Origin: Bacteroidales bacterium
GTDB lineage: Bacteria > Bacteroidota > Bacteroidia > Bacteroidales > UBA932
Length of the DNA stretch: 64,000 bases
Direction: 5' to 3'
NCBI GenBank assembly: GCA_017428245.1
Contig: JAFRRF010000032.1
Location: 41,970 to 105,969, forward strand
A program made the position numbers and the translations under genes. Positions 1-8,148 of the stretch are shown here, piece by piece. The notes under the pieces were generated by a model, which did no database searches, had not been told where the DNA came from, and saw only the letters and a list, made by a program, of their open reading frames with translations. The stretch's first letter is position 1, and the number at the start of each line of letters is the position of its first letter.

Positions 1-711
1 CACGTAGCCGTGGCGCGGACGACTCAAGTTGAAGAACCGTCGCTGTTGTTCTATAATATCGTGAGTTTTATCACATTTTCCACAAGTCTGACAGATGTGG
101 ACCATGTGGTTTTTGCCTCCAACGATGAAACCGCTCTTCACGCTAATGGAACAGTGACCATTCAGTATGTGGACGGTGTCCCTACAGCAAACTTGGGTAC
201 AAATCGCGGGAATAGCATTAGAGTTGATCTCAACGGCGCCGGTTTGTATTATATCGCCACTCTTCCTGGCATGCTTCAAAATGGCTTCACGCTTTCATGC
301 TATGATGCGGACGATAAACTCATAGGAACGGCTACCGGCAGCAATGCTCTCTCCATCCAGCGAGCTTCGATTGCCAGACTGGGATTGATAGACGATCACC
401 TTGTCGATATAAACGGCATTAAACTCATCGGCTATGGCCCCGACAGCAACTGGGATGGAACCTTGACTTCCGGAGCCGGTTTTATCAACAGCACCTATGG
501 AAATGATTACAATTGGGATACGAACATGAATTCCGGTGCCAATATCAATAAGGGCGGCTATAACGGAGACTCCAACTGGGATTCCAATGGCAATGGGAAT
601 GGAAATGTGGGGAAGGACGGCTACGGAGGCGACTCCAATTGGGATACAAACAACAATTCAGGCGGTAACCTGGGTATCAATGGTTACGGCAACGACCTCA
701 ACTGGAATTAA
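1..711 (+). CDS. Asn/Gly/Trp-rich repeat protein, 5'-truncated
   Basis: The frame is open from the first base of the window, so the protein most likely starts upstream; a GTG at 10 is the first possible start inside the window but has no supporting signal. About 140 residues of mixed, beta-rich-looking sequence precede a C-terminal block of four 21-residue tandem units plus a partial fifth (433-708), with consensus YGxDSNWDTNxNSGxN. There is no cleavage or anchor signal in the visible part. It lies 45 bp upstream of a lipoprotein gene and in a lower-GC stretch, so a surface or adhesin-related role is plausible, but I do not recognise the family and assign no function. Confidence 0.6.
   Translation, partial: HVAVARTTQVEEPSLLFYNIVSFITFSTSLTDVDHVVFASNDETALHANGTVTIQYVDGVPTANLGTNRGNSIRVDLNGAGLYYIATLPGMLQNGFTLSCYDADDKLIGTATGSNALSIQRASIARLGLIDDHLVDINGIKLIGYGPDSNWDGTLTSGAGFINSTYGNDYNWDTNMNSGANINKGGYNGDSNWDSNGNGNGNVGKDGYGGDSNWDTNNNSGGNLGINGYGNDLNWN
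433..708 (+). repeat. Tandem 63-bp coding repeat (4.4 units)
   Basis: Four consecutive 63-bp units (433-684) followed by a 24-bp partial unit ending just before the stop codon. Each encodes 21 residues around a conserved D-x-N-W-D core followed by Asn/Gly-rich spacer. The units differ at the DNA level, so this is an old protein repeat rather than a recent slippage event. Confidence 0.8.
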
Positions 712-756
712 TCAAACAGACACATCACTATTTCGACAAATAAAACATTAAATATT

Positions 757-2169
757 ATGAAATCTATTTTCAAACTCTTTTTGGCAGTAGCCGTTTTAGC
801 TTTTTCCGCCGTAGCCTGCGGCACTTTGGAAAACAATGCTGAACCCGAGGTCTTGAAAGACGGGAAGCATATCAGCAAAATGGTCTTCCGTGGATCTGTC
901 GCCGGATATGAAGGTGCAACGGTCCGGGACGACAGTACGAAAAGTGAGTCTTCATGGACGGACGGAGATGTCGTTTATATTGCATTCCACAACGGGACAG
1001 ATATCGTCCCGGGTACGGCCGTGTATTCTGAATCAGATGGGTGGTCTGTTTCTTATGATGGAGATTTGGCCGAAGGCTCTTCTCAAACTTGTGAAGTGCG
1101 TTTCTTTGTCAACACGACTTTTTCCAACGAAGTATTGGTAACATTGAATCCTCATACTGAGATTTATGAGGATTCAGCCGGTGTATTTGATTTTAATGGC
1201 AATACGATTAGTGTAACAGCTTCTTTGACACCTAAGACTGGACGTATCCGCTTCACGGGCAATGCCGCAGACGTGATATATGTGACTGGCATTACTACAT
1301 ATACAACTTTTTCACCTGCCGGAAACCAGTTCTCGACAACAAATGCAGCGCTCTCACTTATCGTTGATGAATTGGGGAGTACTCCATACGTCTATGGGTA
1401 TTTTACCTATAATGACCGTAAACTTGGAATTGTAGGAAGCGACTTTGCGTATACGCGTACTTGCAACGAATCTGTTTTCCAAGCGGGCGATTCAGGATAT
1501 ATGAAGATACCATCAACATCTTCTCATAATAACTGGAAAACTGGATTATTGCTTACGGTAAATGGTGTAGATTTCAAGATGTTGTCATTAGTAGGGTATT
1601 CAACGGGATATTCTTTGCTTGCTGAAACTGAAACAACAACAGCGCTTTATAATGCAGTTATAGGGACTTCTAGTAGCGGTGATTATAGACCGCGTTCTGA
1701 TAATTACCCACAGTGGCAGACGTTCATAACATCGCTTAATAATACGACAGGGCTCTCATTTTTTATTCCTTCTAAGGATCTATGGCAATTCGCTGCTACT
1801 GGCGGATTATCAAGCCAGGGGTATATGTATTCTGGAAGCAACACGCCTGGTGATGTCGCGTGGTATAGTGGAAACTCGGGGTCTAGCACACATCTGGTAA
1901 AACAACTAGCTCCGAATGAACTCGGTTTTTATGATATGAGTGGAAATGAAGCAGAATGGACATCATCAACCCCTACTACTAATTCGGGTGATCGTTATTA
2001 CTCTGGCACATCTTCTAGCACTTATCTTAATAGACATTACGTTATGGGCGGGAAATACAATGATAATGAAGACTATTTGCGCCCTTCTAATACCACTGTA
2101 TCAGAGTACTATTCTCATACCTCGATCGAGCATAAATATGGACTTCGTCTCGCGTTAAGGTTTGACTAA
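757..2169 (+). CDS. Lipoprotein with C-terminal FGE/SUMF1-like domain
   Basis: 470 residues. The N-terminus is a lipoprotein signal peptide with the probable lipidated Cys21, so the protein should be anchored in the outer membrane or exposed at the surface. Residues about 30-240 resemble the beta-rich N-terminal modules of Bacteroidales fimbrillin-like proteins. The C-terminal half looks like a formylglycine-generating-enzyme (SUMF1) fold: the signature YDMSGNEAEW sits near residue 390, followed by a GGKYNDNEDYLRPSN stretch and the terminal YGLRLALRF. In secreted Bacteroidales proteins this fold is usually a binding or structural module rather than a sulfatase-activating enzyme, so no catalysis is claimed. 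Two surface-protein genes flank it. Confidence 0.7.
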   Translation: MKSIFKLFLAVAVLAFSAVACGTLENNAEPEVLKDGKHISKMVFRGSVAGYEGATVRDDSTKSESSWTDGDVVYIAFHNGTDIVPGTAVYSESDGWSVSYDGDLAEGSSQTCEVRFFVNTTFSNEVLVTLNPHTEIYEDSAGVFDFNGNTISVTASLTPKTGRIRFTGNAADVIYVTGITTYTTFSPAGNQFSTTNAALSLIVDELGSTPYVYGYFTYNDRKLGIVGSDFAYTRTCNESVFQAGDSGYMKIPSTSSHNNWKTGLLLTVNGVDFKMLSLVGYSTGYSLLAETETTTALYNAVIGTSSSGDYRPRSDNYPQWQTFITSLNNTTGLSFFIPSKDLWQFAATGGLSSQGYMYSGSNTPGDVAWYSGNSGSSTHLVKQLAPNELGFYDMSGNEAEWTSSTPTTNSGDRYYSGTSSSTYLNRHYVMGGKYNDNEDYLRPSNTTVSEYYSHTSIEHKYGLRLALRFD

Positions 2170-2645
2170 AAGACGATGGATTTGTATTTTGTCTTCTTAC
2201 GATTATTGATAATTATCATCTTCTGCTCGGTACACCACCATTCCATGCAAGGTTGTTAAGGTAATTATCGTTATAATGATGGATTGGGCTCCCCGATGTG
2301 GGACTATCTATAGAACAAGGTATGCGAGTCTAACTATTTTTGATAAATAGTTGTTTTATTATACATATGATGGCTAAATACAATATTTCTTCTGAATGCA
2401 ATGGAGAAATCTGCTACACTAATGGTCAATCTTCATTCCCTACCATGGAGGCGTATTCTTCTGGCAATTATTCCTCAAAAATGGCCGATGATATGGCGTT
2501 GGCCTTTGTTGAGGGTTATTTGGATGTTAAAGGCCTTTTAGGAAAGGTGAAACCATAGGAAATAAATTATACGATTGTTTTTACTGAATGAATAAGAATA
2601 TGTATATTTATTGTATTATAAAGTCGCACTGTGATTTATAGAATT
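2170..2645. other. AT-rich spacer with possible gene remnants
   Basis: 476 bp between two lipoprotein genes. From 2260 to 2310 one frame reads GNYRYNDGLGSPMWDYL and then hits TAG; it is preceded directly by TAA, so it looks like a decayed coding fragment reminiscent of the FGE-type tail just upstream. A 72-codon open frame at 2340-2558 follows, starting ATG and ending TAG; its product has no signal peptide or recognisable motif and its base composition matches the spacer. I regard both as probable remnants, not as supported genes. Confidence 0.35.
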
Positions 2646-3539
2646 ATGAAAAGGATCATTACTGCCGTACTATTATTCTCGCTTTTTTTCTTTTATTCGT
2701 GCAATAATATAGAAGAGGCAGATACCGTTGATGTCGCCATTCAACTGCGTGGTCTGGATTTGACGCAGACCTTGGAACCTATGACTCGGGCAGATGGAAA
2801 TACAACCGTATACTTCTTTTCTGTTCATCAGGACGGAAAACCCTATGCTTGGTACTGTATGAATACATTCGATAATGTATCAGTCAGCCTTTTCAAAGAC
2901 CACACATATGAGATTGTCGGATATGTGGCTTATGATATTGCGGGTGATTATTATTGGAGCAATAATGTTGGAAACGGGATATCCTTTTTGGGAAGATCCA
3001 CTACAAATGGCTTTGAGTATACCGATGCAATGGAGTATGGTTTAAGGTATCCCTTAAGGAATTACGAATATAAAATGCTGGTCTGTTCTGAAACATTTGA
3101 TTCGGTGCCGGAAACCATAGTTTTAGATATGTATAATGCCTTTTGGGGATTGAAAGCTAATGCTGCAAACCTTGAGGGAACACTGGAGATTTCGCTCGGG
3201 AATGAATCTGGAAGTTCTTTTGCATATGATTTATCCGTTTTACTTACAAAAGACCAGCCCTCTGTTACGAAGTACATCCATTTTTTGCATCCTTTAACTG
3301 TGGTTAGCGCCGCCTCTAACGGTGAGGAATACATAAAGAGTGTTGACATCACTATCAAGCACATAGATGCGGATAACAATACATCCATTCTTCATAGTGG
3401 GCAGATTACTGTTTCCCGAATGAAGTATACCGTCTTGAATATTACTTTGAATGGAAACACCAACAATCCATCTTCATGCGCTCTTAATTTGGAAGAGGAA
3501 AACTTAACAGATGGAGTAGCGGTTACTCTTGAGTATTAG
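2646..3539 (+). CDS. Fimbrillin-like surface lipoprotein
   Basis: 297 residues from the ATG at 2646, chosen because it opens directly with a lipoprotein signal peptide (MKRIITAVLLF...YSC, lipidated Cys19); an in-frame ATG at 2631 would put five extra residues before it. The mature protein is beta-rich, begins with a TRADG-like segment typical of Bacteroidales fimbrillin/Mfa-type subunits, and has no catalytic motif. It probably belongs to the cell-surface or fimbrial-type lipoproteins. Codon use and GC are lower than in the rest of the window, like its two upstream neighbours. The exact family cannot be fixed by eye. Confidence 0.65.
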   Translation: MKRIITAVLLFSLFFFYSCNNIEEADTVDVAIQLRGLDLTQTLEPMTRADGNTTVYFFSVHQDGKPYAWYCMNTFDNVSVSLFKDHTYEIVGYVAYDIAGDYYWSNNVGNGISFLGRSTTNGFEYTDAMEYGLRYPLRNYEYKMLVCSETFDSVPETIVLDMYNAFWGLKANAANLEGTLEISLGNESGSSFAYDLSVLLTKDQPSVTKYIHFLHPLTVVSAASNGEEYIKSVDITIKHIDADNNTSILHSGQITVSRMKYTVLNITLNGNTNNPSSCALNLEEENLTDGVAVTLEY

Positions 3540-3921
3540 ACAAAGTCAGTTTATTATTGACAGTTGGTGGCGTTATTTGTGGCCGTATGGTGATGATGTA
3601 GGCTAGGGGATAATCCAAGGTTCCGTATTCAGATGGGTTTTTTGAGGAGAGAACTATGTATAAAACCGTTTTATATCCCCTGATCTTTCCCGCTGATTAT
3701 CGTTTATGCCGGTAAATATCGGTTTTATAACACGCTGAAATTGCGTTTTTTTGCGACTTCTGATAAAAGTGGACCAAGCGGCATCAGTCGCCAGGGGAAA
3801 CCAGTCGCCATCAGGCGACCGCCGGAGGCCGGTACTTTTGCGCCAATGCAGAAGAACGTAGTAAGCTCGCATCGCAAAAGTACTAAGGCCGGGAGGCGCG
3901 GGGCTTGGGGCAGCGCCCCAG
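3540..3921. other. Hairpin-rich intergenic region, no gene
   Basis: About 380 bp with no convincing gene. It changes abruptly from AT-rich (3540-3740) to GC-rich (3760-3920). Visible inverted repeats are GTCGCC-ATCA-GGCGAC at 3804-3819, an 11-bp pair GTACTTTTGCG / CGCAAAAGTAC at 3832-3842 and 3873-3883, and a GGGGC...GCCCC hairpin near 3900-3920. It lies directly downstream of tRNA-Val on the minus strand. The frames crossing it have no coding character. Confidence 0.6.
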
Positions 3922-3948
3922 TAAAAAGAAAGGCGCCCTGCGGGCGCC
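3922..3948 (-). terminator. Rho-independent terminator of tRNA-Val
   Basis: Read on the minus strand, a 7-bp GC stem GGCGCCC-GCA-GGGCGCC (3948-3932) is followed by TTTCTTTTTAC. It begins two bases after the mature 3' end of the tRNA. Confidence 0.8.
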
Positions 3949-3950
3949 TG

Positions 3951-4025
3951 TGGAAACAACTGGATTCGAACCAGTGACCCCCTGCTTGTAAGGCAGGTGC
4001 TCTAAACCAGCTGAGCTATGCTTCC
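3951..4025 (-). tRNA. tRNA-Val (anticodon TAC)
   Basis: 75 nt cloverleaf on the minus strand: acceptor GGAAGCA/TGTTTCC with one G-U pair, D arm GCTC/GAGC, anticodon arm CCTGC-CTTACAA-GCAGG giving anticodon TAC (Val, GUA codons), T arm ACTGG-TTCGAAT-CCAGT, and discriminator A. The 3' CCA is not encoded. A consensus promoter lies 12 bp upstream and a terminator immediately downstream, so it is a single-gene transcription unit. Confidence 0.95.
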
Positions 4026-4037
4026 TTGAAGGGATTG

Positions 4038-4068
4038 CAAAGGTAGGAACTTTTTGAGAAACCGCAAA
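4038..4068 (-). promoter_or_regulatory. Bacteroidota sigma promoter for tRNA-Val
   Basis: On the minus strand TTTG (4068-4065), 19 bp, then TACCTTTG (4045-4038), matching the -33 TTTG / -7 TAnnTTTG consensus of the Bacteroidota primary sigma factor. It overlaps the opposing promoter at 4053-4083. Confidence 0.85.
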
Positions 4069-4083
4069 ATTTTGATAAATTTG
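4053..4083 (+). promoter_or_regulatory. Bacteroidota sigma promoter for the serine hydrolase
   Basis: TTTG at 4053-4056, 19 bp, then TAAATTTG at 4076-4083, a full consensus match. Transcription should start near 4090, which makes the ATG at 4109 the likely start codon rather than the ATG at 4091. Confidence 0.85.
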
Positions 4084-4108
4084 GGGAAGAATGCCGATTT
4101 GTCGAATT

Positions 4109-5221
4109 ATGAGGACTTCTCTCCATCTTTTTGCCGCGCTTGCCGTGGCCATTTGCCTGTCGCTGGCAGGTTGTCATCCAGAAAACCAGAAAGCATCCAT
4201 CAATCCTGCCGTAGAGTCTGCGCTTGACACGCTGCAGACGCTTGTCGAGGAATGCGGGATTCCTGTATTCCAGTATGCTTATTTTTCGCCGCAGGGCGGG
4301 CTGCACGGGCTTGTCTGCGCGCAGGATACAGTGTTCGACCTGCCGATGCCCATTGGGGAAGGCAGTATTTTCCAGGCCGCGTCGCTGAGCAAGCCGCTAT
4401 TCGCTTACATTGTAATGAAGATGGTGGACCGGGGAGAGATCGATCTCGATACGCCGATTGCCGAATACACGGATATCGACCGTTTCGACGATAAGGAGAT
4501 GGCCCGCCGGCTGACGCCCCGGATTGTGCTGTCGCACCAGACCGGCCTTCCGAACTGGGCGGCAGGCCCGTCGTCGGACGAATGGCCGACGAGCCGTATC
4601 ACGTTCAAGTATCCCGCAGATTCGTGTTTCGCTTATTCGGGCGAGGGCTATGCTTTCCTGCAGCGTGCCGTAGAGGCCATCCAGGGTGAGCCGCTCGACG
4701 CGATCGCCCGCCGCGAGGTGTTCGAACCGTTCGATATGCCCACGACATCCTACGCCTGGCTGCCGGCTTACGATTCGCTGGCGCTGCCCGGCTACAATCG
4801 CGATGGTGAGAACCGGGGACAGGGACGCCATCCGCGTGCCAACTGTGCCTACACGCTGCGCACGAATGCCTTGGAATACGCCAACTTCGTGAAGCGCGGA
4901 TTGCTGGAAGGGGAGGGCCTTTCAGAGGCTGCGCACAAGGAGATGTTTACGCATCAGGTCCACGCGCAGCGCTATGCCGACGAGCCTCGCGCCTGCGACT
5001 CTTCCGTGTTCTGGTGTCTGGGCTTCGGCGCCGTGGACGAGGACTATTACTGGCACTGGGGTGACAACGGCAACTTCAAGGCTCTGTGGCTGTTGCATCC
5101 TTCGACGAAAGAAGGGTTCGTGTATTTCTCCAACCGGGCCACGGGTCACGACCTCCTCAATCCTTTCCTGAAGAAACTCACGGGAGAGGACCTTCCGCTC
5201 GGCGACTGGATTCAGAATTAG
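4109..5221 (+). CDS. Class C beta-lactamase-fold serine hydrolase, lipoprotein
   Basis: 370 residues from the ATG at 4109, preferred over 4091 because it opens directly with the signal MRTSLHLFAALAVAICLSL, lipidated at the Cys of LAGC, and fits the promoter. The fold is that of penicillin-binding protein/class C beta-lactamase relatives: SLSK (Ser92, Lys95) is the SxxK nucleophile motif, YSG at about 176 stands for YxN with Gly in place of Asn, and HWGDNG near 305 is the third-box KTG equivalent. Such proteins are usually esterases or D-amino-acid peptidases; the YSG variation argues against a true beta-lactamase. Substrate unknown. It is convergent with the esterase gene 12 bp away. Confidence 0.8.
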   Translation: MRTSLHLFAALAVAICLSLAGCHPENQKASINPAVESALDTLQTLVEECGIPVFQYAYFSPQGGLHGLVCAQDTVFDLPMPIGEGSIFQAASLSKPLFAYIVMKMVDRGEIDLDTPIAEYTDIDRFDDKEMARRLTPRIVLSHQTGLPNWAAGPSSDEWPTSRITFKYPADSCFAYSGEGYAFLQRAVEAIQGEPLDAIARREVFEPFDMPTTSYAWLPAYDSLALPGYNRDGENRGQGRHPRANCAYTLRTNALEYANFVKRGLLEGEGLSEAAHKEMFTHQVHAQRYADEPRACDSSVFWCLGFGAVDEDYYWHWGDNGNFKALWLLHPSTKEGFVYFSNRATGHDLLNPFLKKLTGEDLPLGDWIQN

Positions 5222-5233
5222 TCTGTCTGAAGT

Positions 5234-6106
5234 CTATTCCGGGTTTCCGAAATTGCGGGTAGCGAAAGGCAGTGCCATGCGCAGGGCCTGGTGCCAGTAT
5301 TCCCAGAAGTGCCCGCCGTCACGGACGCGGAGTTCCGCGCGGACGTTGTGTTTGCGCATCTCCTGGTAGAATTTCAGGGACAGGTCGAGCAGATAATCGT
5401 CGTCGCCGCAGTCGATGAACCACTTGACGGTGCGCAGCTTGGCAAGCGTAGCATCGTCGGCGTTCGCTACGAAGTCGATGGCCGAGTGCTCGTGTACCGA
5501 CTTGGCGACAATGATGTATTTATCTTCGGGATTGGCATCCGCCGGATAGGTGCTGTCGAGCCAGGCGCTCATGGCGTAGCAGCTCGAGAACATATCGGGA
5601 TGGCGCTGGCTATAGACCGTGCATCCGCCGCCGCCCATCGACAGGCCCATAATTGCACGGTGCTGTTTGTCGCCCTGGATCTTGAATCTCGATTCCATGG
5701 CGGGAATCAGTTCGCCGAAGAAGAAGTCTTCGTAGCGGCGTCCAGGCATATTGAAGTAGCCGTTCCATTTGTTGTGGAAGTCAGGATCGCCGGCGTTGGG
5801 CATGATGATGATCATACGCGCGGCTTCTTCGGCCGCGATGAGCTGGTCGGCCACGTTCTTCATCTGTCCTCTTTCCTGCCAGGCGGTATAGGTGTCCGTC
5901 AGGCCGTGCAGCAGATACACGGAAGGATATAACCGGCTGGCGCTCTGGTCGTAACCGGCCGGCAGATAGACATTGACCAGGACATCCTCTCCGAGGATTT
6001 CGCTGTGAACGGTTTCGGTGCGGATCTCGCTGCTGCGCAGCGGCTGCGCCCAGGCGAACGTCGCTGCCGCGAGGAGCAGGACAAGGATAGAGAGACTCTT
6101 TTTCAT
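5234..6106 (-). CDS. Secreted esterase, esterase-D/feruloyl-esterase-like alpha/beta hydrolase
   Basis: 290 residues with an SPI signal peptide ending near AWAQ, so it is periplasmic or secreted. It has a complete alpha/beta-hydrolase triad: nucleophile Ser in GLSMGG, acidic residue in DCGDDD, and His in GGHFWEYW. The YPSVYLLHG oxyanion-hole segment and overall length match the esterase-D / S-formylglutathione hydrolase / xylanase-associated feruloyl esterase family. The secretion signal makes a polysaccharide or xenobiotic ester a more likely substrate than formylglutathione. It forms a single-gene unit, divergent from the cyclophilin gene. Confidence 0.85.
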   Translation of the reverse strand: MKKSLSILVLLLAAATFAWAQPLRSSEIRTETVHSEILGEDVLVNVYLPAGYDQSASRLYPSVYLLHGLTDTYTAWQERGQMKNVADQLIAAEEAARMIIIMPNAGDPDFHNKWNGYFNMPGRRYEDFFFGELIPAMESRFKIQGDKQHRAIMGLSMGGGGCTVYSQRHPDMFSSCYAMSAWLDSTYPADANPEDKYIIVAKSVHEHSAIDFVANADDATLAKLRTVKWFIDCGDDDYLLDLSLKFYQEMRKHNVRAELRVRDGGHFWEYWHQALRMALPFATRNFGNPE

Positions 6107-6177
6107 GGCTTGTGACTTTTCTACAAAGATAAGAATATATCAAAGTTGATTATCTTTGTATTACAATATATTTAGCT

Positions 6178-6861
6178 ATGAAAACCTATCGCTTTGCCCT
6201 GCTGATTGCCCTGATGATACTGGCGGCCGTATCTTGCCGTCAGAAGAAAGAAGAGGTCGTCGTACTCGAGACGACGGAAGGGACCATCGTTCTGAAACTC
6301 TATGACCAGACGCCGCTGCATCGCGACAACTTCCGCTCACTGGTGGCGGAGGGTGCGTTTGACTCACTGCTGTTCCATCGTGTGATCCAGGACTTTATGA
6401 TCCAGGGCGGCGACCCCGATTCGAAGCATGCCGAACCCGGCGTGCTGTTGGGCGAAGGCGACCGGGACTATACGGTCCCGGCTGAATTCCGTTTGGAGGA
6501 GGGGATCTTCCATCGCCGTGGCGTCTTGGCGGGCGCCCGCGAAGGCGATGACGTGAATCCAGAGCAGCGCAGCTCCGCCATGCAGTTCTATATTGTCTGG
6601 GGAAAGATTTTCGACGACGCCGGTCTCGACAAAGTCCAGGAACGGCTCGACAACCGCACCGGCGGCCGCGTGAAACTTACGCCTGAAATGCGTGAAGTCT
6701 ATAAAACCGTCGGCGGAACCCCGCATCTCGACGGCCAATACACCGTCTTCGGCGAAGTCGTCAGCGGCCTCGACGTCGTCGACGCCATCCAGCGCGTCCC
6801 CACCGACGAAAACGACCGCCCGCTTCACGACGTCCGCATCATCAAGGCCTACCTGCAGTAA
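6178..6861 (+). CDS. Cyclophilin-type peptidyl-prolyl isomerase, lipoprotein
   Basis: 227 residues. A lipoprotein signal (MKTYRFALLIALMILAAVSC) places it in the periplasm, membrane-anchored. The cyclophilin core is clear: FRSLVAEGAFDSLLFHRVI and DFMIQGGDP near residues 53-82, with the active-site arginine in FHRVI, and FGEVVSGLDVVDAI towards the C-terminus. An insertion of about 40 residues around RLDNRTGGRVKLTPEM is typical of Bacteroidales homologues. It should catalyse cis-trans proline isomerisation on exported proteins. TATCTTTG at 6151-6158 may be its -7 element. It ends before a very strong hairpin at 6915-6949. Confidence 0.9.
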   Translation: MKTYRFALLIALMILAAVSCRQKKEEVVVLETTEGTIVLKLYDQTPLHRDNFRSLVAEGAFDSLLFHRVIQDFMIQGGDPDSKHAEPGVLLGEGDRDYTVPAEFRLEEGIFHRRGVLAGAREGDDVNPEQRSSAMQFYIVWGKIFDDAGLDKVQERLDNRTGGRVKLTPEMREVYKTVGGTPHLDGQYTVFGEVVSGLDVVDAIQRVPTDENDRPLHDVRIIKAYLQ

Positions 6862-6914
6862 GCCGCCAGTCTCCTTCGCTGCAACGGACGCATTTGATAA
6901 TCAGCGAATTGTTT

Positions 6915-6949
6915 AAAGTGATCCCCCTCGTGGAGAGGGGGATCACTTT
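6915..6949 (+). terminator. Perfect 15-bp hairpin terminator
   Basis: AAAGTGATCCCCCTC (6915-6929), a 5-nt loop, and its exact complement ending in CACTTT (6935-6949). The A/T ends make it a plausible terminator in either direction; here it closes the cyclophilin transcript. Confidence 0.8.
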
Positions 6950-7035
6950 GCGTAATCGGCTGACTGATTGATGTGTACATTGCAGCGCAAAAAGTGCTAA
7001 CTTTGTAGGGTCAATTGACAATAGATCATTGGTAG

Positions 7036-8148
7036 ATGTTCAACACACACGATATTTCACGAAATGCCTGTCAACTCTTTGGGGTGCAGGCTCATAAGGG
7101 ATATGATTGGTGGTGGCACTCGTTTACTGCCCACGACGCGGAAACGGGAGAGGCGAGGCCGTTCTTCATTGAATTTATCCTTTGCAATCCAGCGATGGGC
7201 GGGGAGGAGCCGGTCTTCGGGCAGTTGCCCGAAAACCGCGCCGCCGGCGTTCAGCCGTCGTATTTGATGGTAAAGGTCGGCAGCTGGGGCAAGGATGCGG
7301 CGCAGCTGCACCGGTTCTTCGGGTGGAAGAAGATCCGGGTGGAGTGGGGCGTACCGTTTGAGGTGGAGGCCGATGACTGCTATGTGACGGAGACGCAGAT
7401 GCGCGGTCACGTCCGGGTGGAAGGATCGGCGGCGCATCCGGAGTGGATGTGCAGCGATGGCGAGATGTCGTGGAACCTGACGATCAAGAAAATCACGGCT
7501 TTCAACGTAGGATTCGGCGCCGATAAGGTTTTCCGAACGGCAGAGGCTTTCGAGATGTTCTGGCATGCGGAAGGCATGAAGACCGAGTATGCGGGCGAGG
7601 TCGTCTGGAACGGCCGTCGCTACCTGGTCAGACCGGATGATTGTTATGGTTATGCCGACAAGAACTGGGGCAAGGATTTTACCTCGCCTTGGGTCTGGCT
7701 TTCCTCGTGCAATCTGCGGAGTGAACTGACCGGCAAGAAGCTGATGGACAGCGTTTTCGACATCGGCGGTGGCCGGCCGAAGGTCGGCCCCGTGGCGCTG
7801 CCGCGCAAGCTGCTGGCGGCTTTCTGGTACGAAGGAACGCCCTATGAATTCAACTTCTCGAAGGTGTGGACGAATGTCCATACGGAGTTCAACTGCCGTG
7901 AAACGGATACACAGATTATCTGGCACGTGGAGCAGCGCAGCAGTTCCGGTCGCATGGTGACCGACGTCACCTGCGAGAAGAAAGACATGCTGCTCGTCAA
8001 CTACGAGTCGCCCGACGGCGCCAAACGGCACAACCGTCTCTGGAATGGCGGTAACGGCGTAGGAACCATTGAGTTATATGCTCACGACGGCGCACTCGTC
8101 GACCGTATCCACGCTGAAAATATCGGGTGCGAATACGGTGAGTATTAG
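7036..8148 (+). CDS. Tocopherol-cyclase-like protein
   Basis: 370 residues, no signal peptide or membrane segment, so cytosolic. The tail half contains RPDDCYGYADKNWGKDF and WVWLSS, which resemble the YAEKNWG...W-W signature of the tocopherol cyclase (TC) superfamily, a lipocalin-like beta-barrel fold also found in bacteria that make no tocopherol. Tryptophan-rich motifs such as GYDWWWHSF near the N-terminus fit the same fold. In an anaerobic Bacteroidales the substrate is unknown and tocopherol synthesis is not implied. A possible -7 element TAACTTTG is at 6998-7005. Its stop codon overlaps that of the convergent gene downstream. Family assignment is by pattern memory only. Confidence 0.55.
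   Translation: MFNTHDISRNACQLFGVQAHKGYDWWWHSFTAHDAETGEARPFFIEFILCNPAMGGEEPVFGQLPENRAAGVQPSYLMVKVGSWGKDAAQLHRFFGWKKIRVEWGVPFEVEADDCYVTETQMRGHVRVEGSAAHPEWMCSDGEMSWNLTIKKITAFNVGFGADKVFRTAEAFEMFWHAEGMKTEYAGEVVWNGRRYLVRPDDCYGYADKNWGKDFTSPWVWLSSCNLRSELTGKKLMDSVFDIGGGRPKVGPVALPRKLLAAFWYEGTPYEFNFSKVWTNVHTEFNCRETDTQIIWHVEQRSSSGRMVTDVTCEKKDMLLVNYESPDGAKRHNRLWNGGNGVGTIELYAHDGALVDRIHAENIGCEYGEY

Noticed and set aside
433..708. CRISPR-like regular repeat
   Set aside because: Repeats are contiguous 63-bp coding units without spacers, in frame with a protein.
2340..2558. 72-codon open frame as a real gene
   Set aside because: No signal, motif or initiation signal, and it lies in apparent coding debris.
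3741..3977. Open frames on both strands through the GC-rich spacer near tRNA-Val
   Set aside because: They cross hairpins, the terminator and the tRNA itself.
4109..5221. Antibiotic-resistance beta-lactamase
   Set aside because: The second box is YSG rather than YxN and the closest pattern is that of lipoprotein esterases/peptidases; resistance cannot be claimed.
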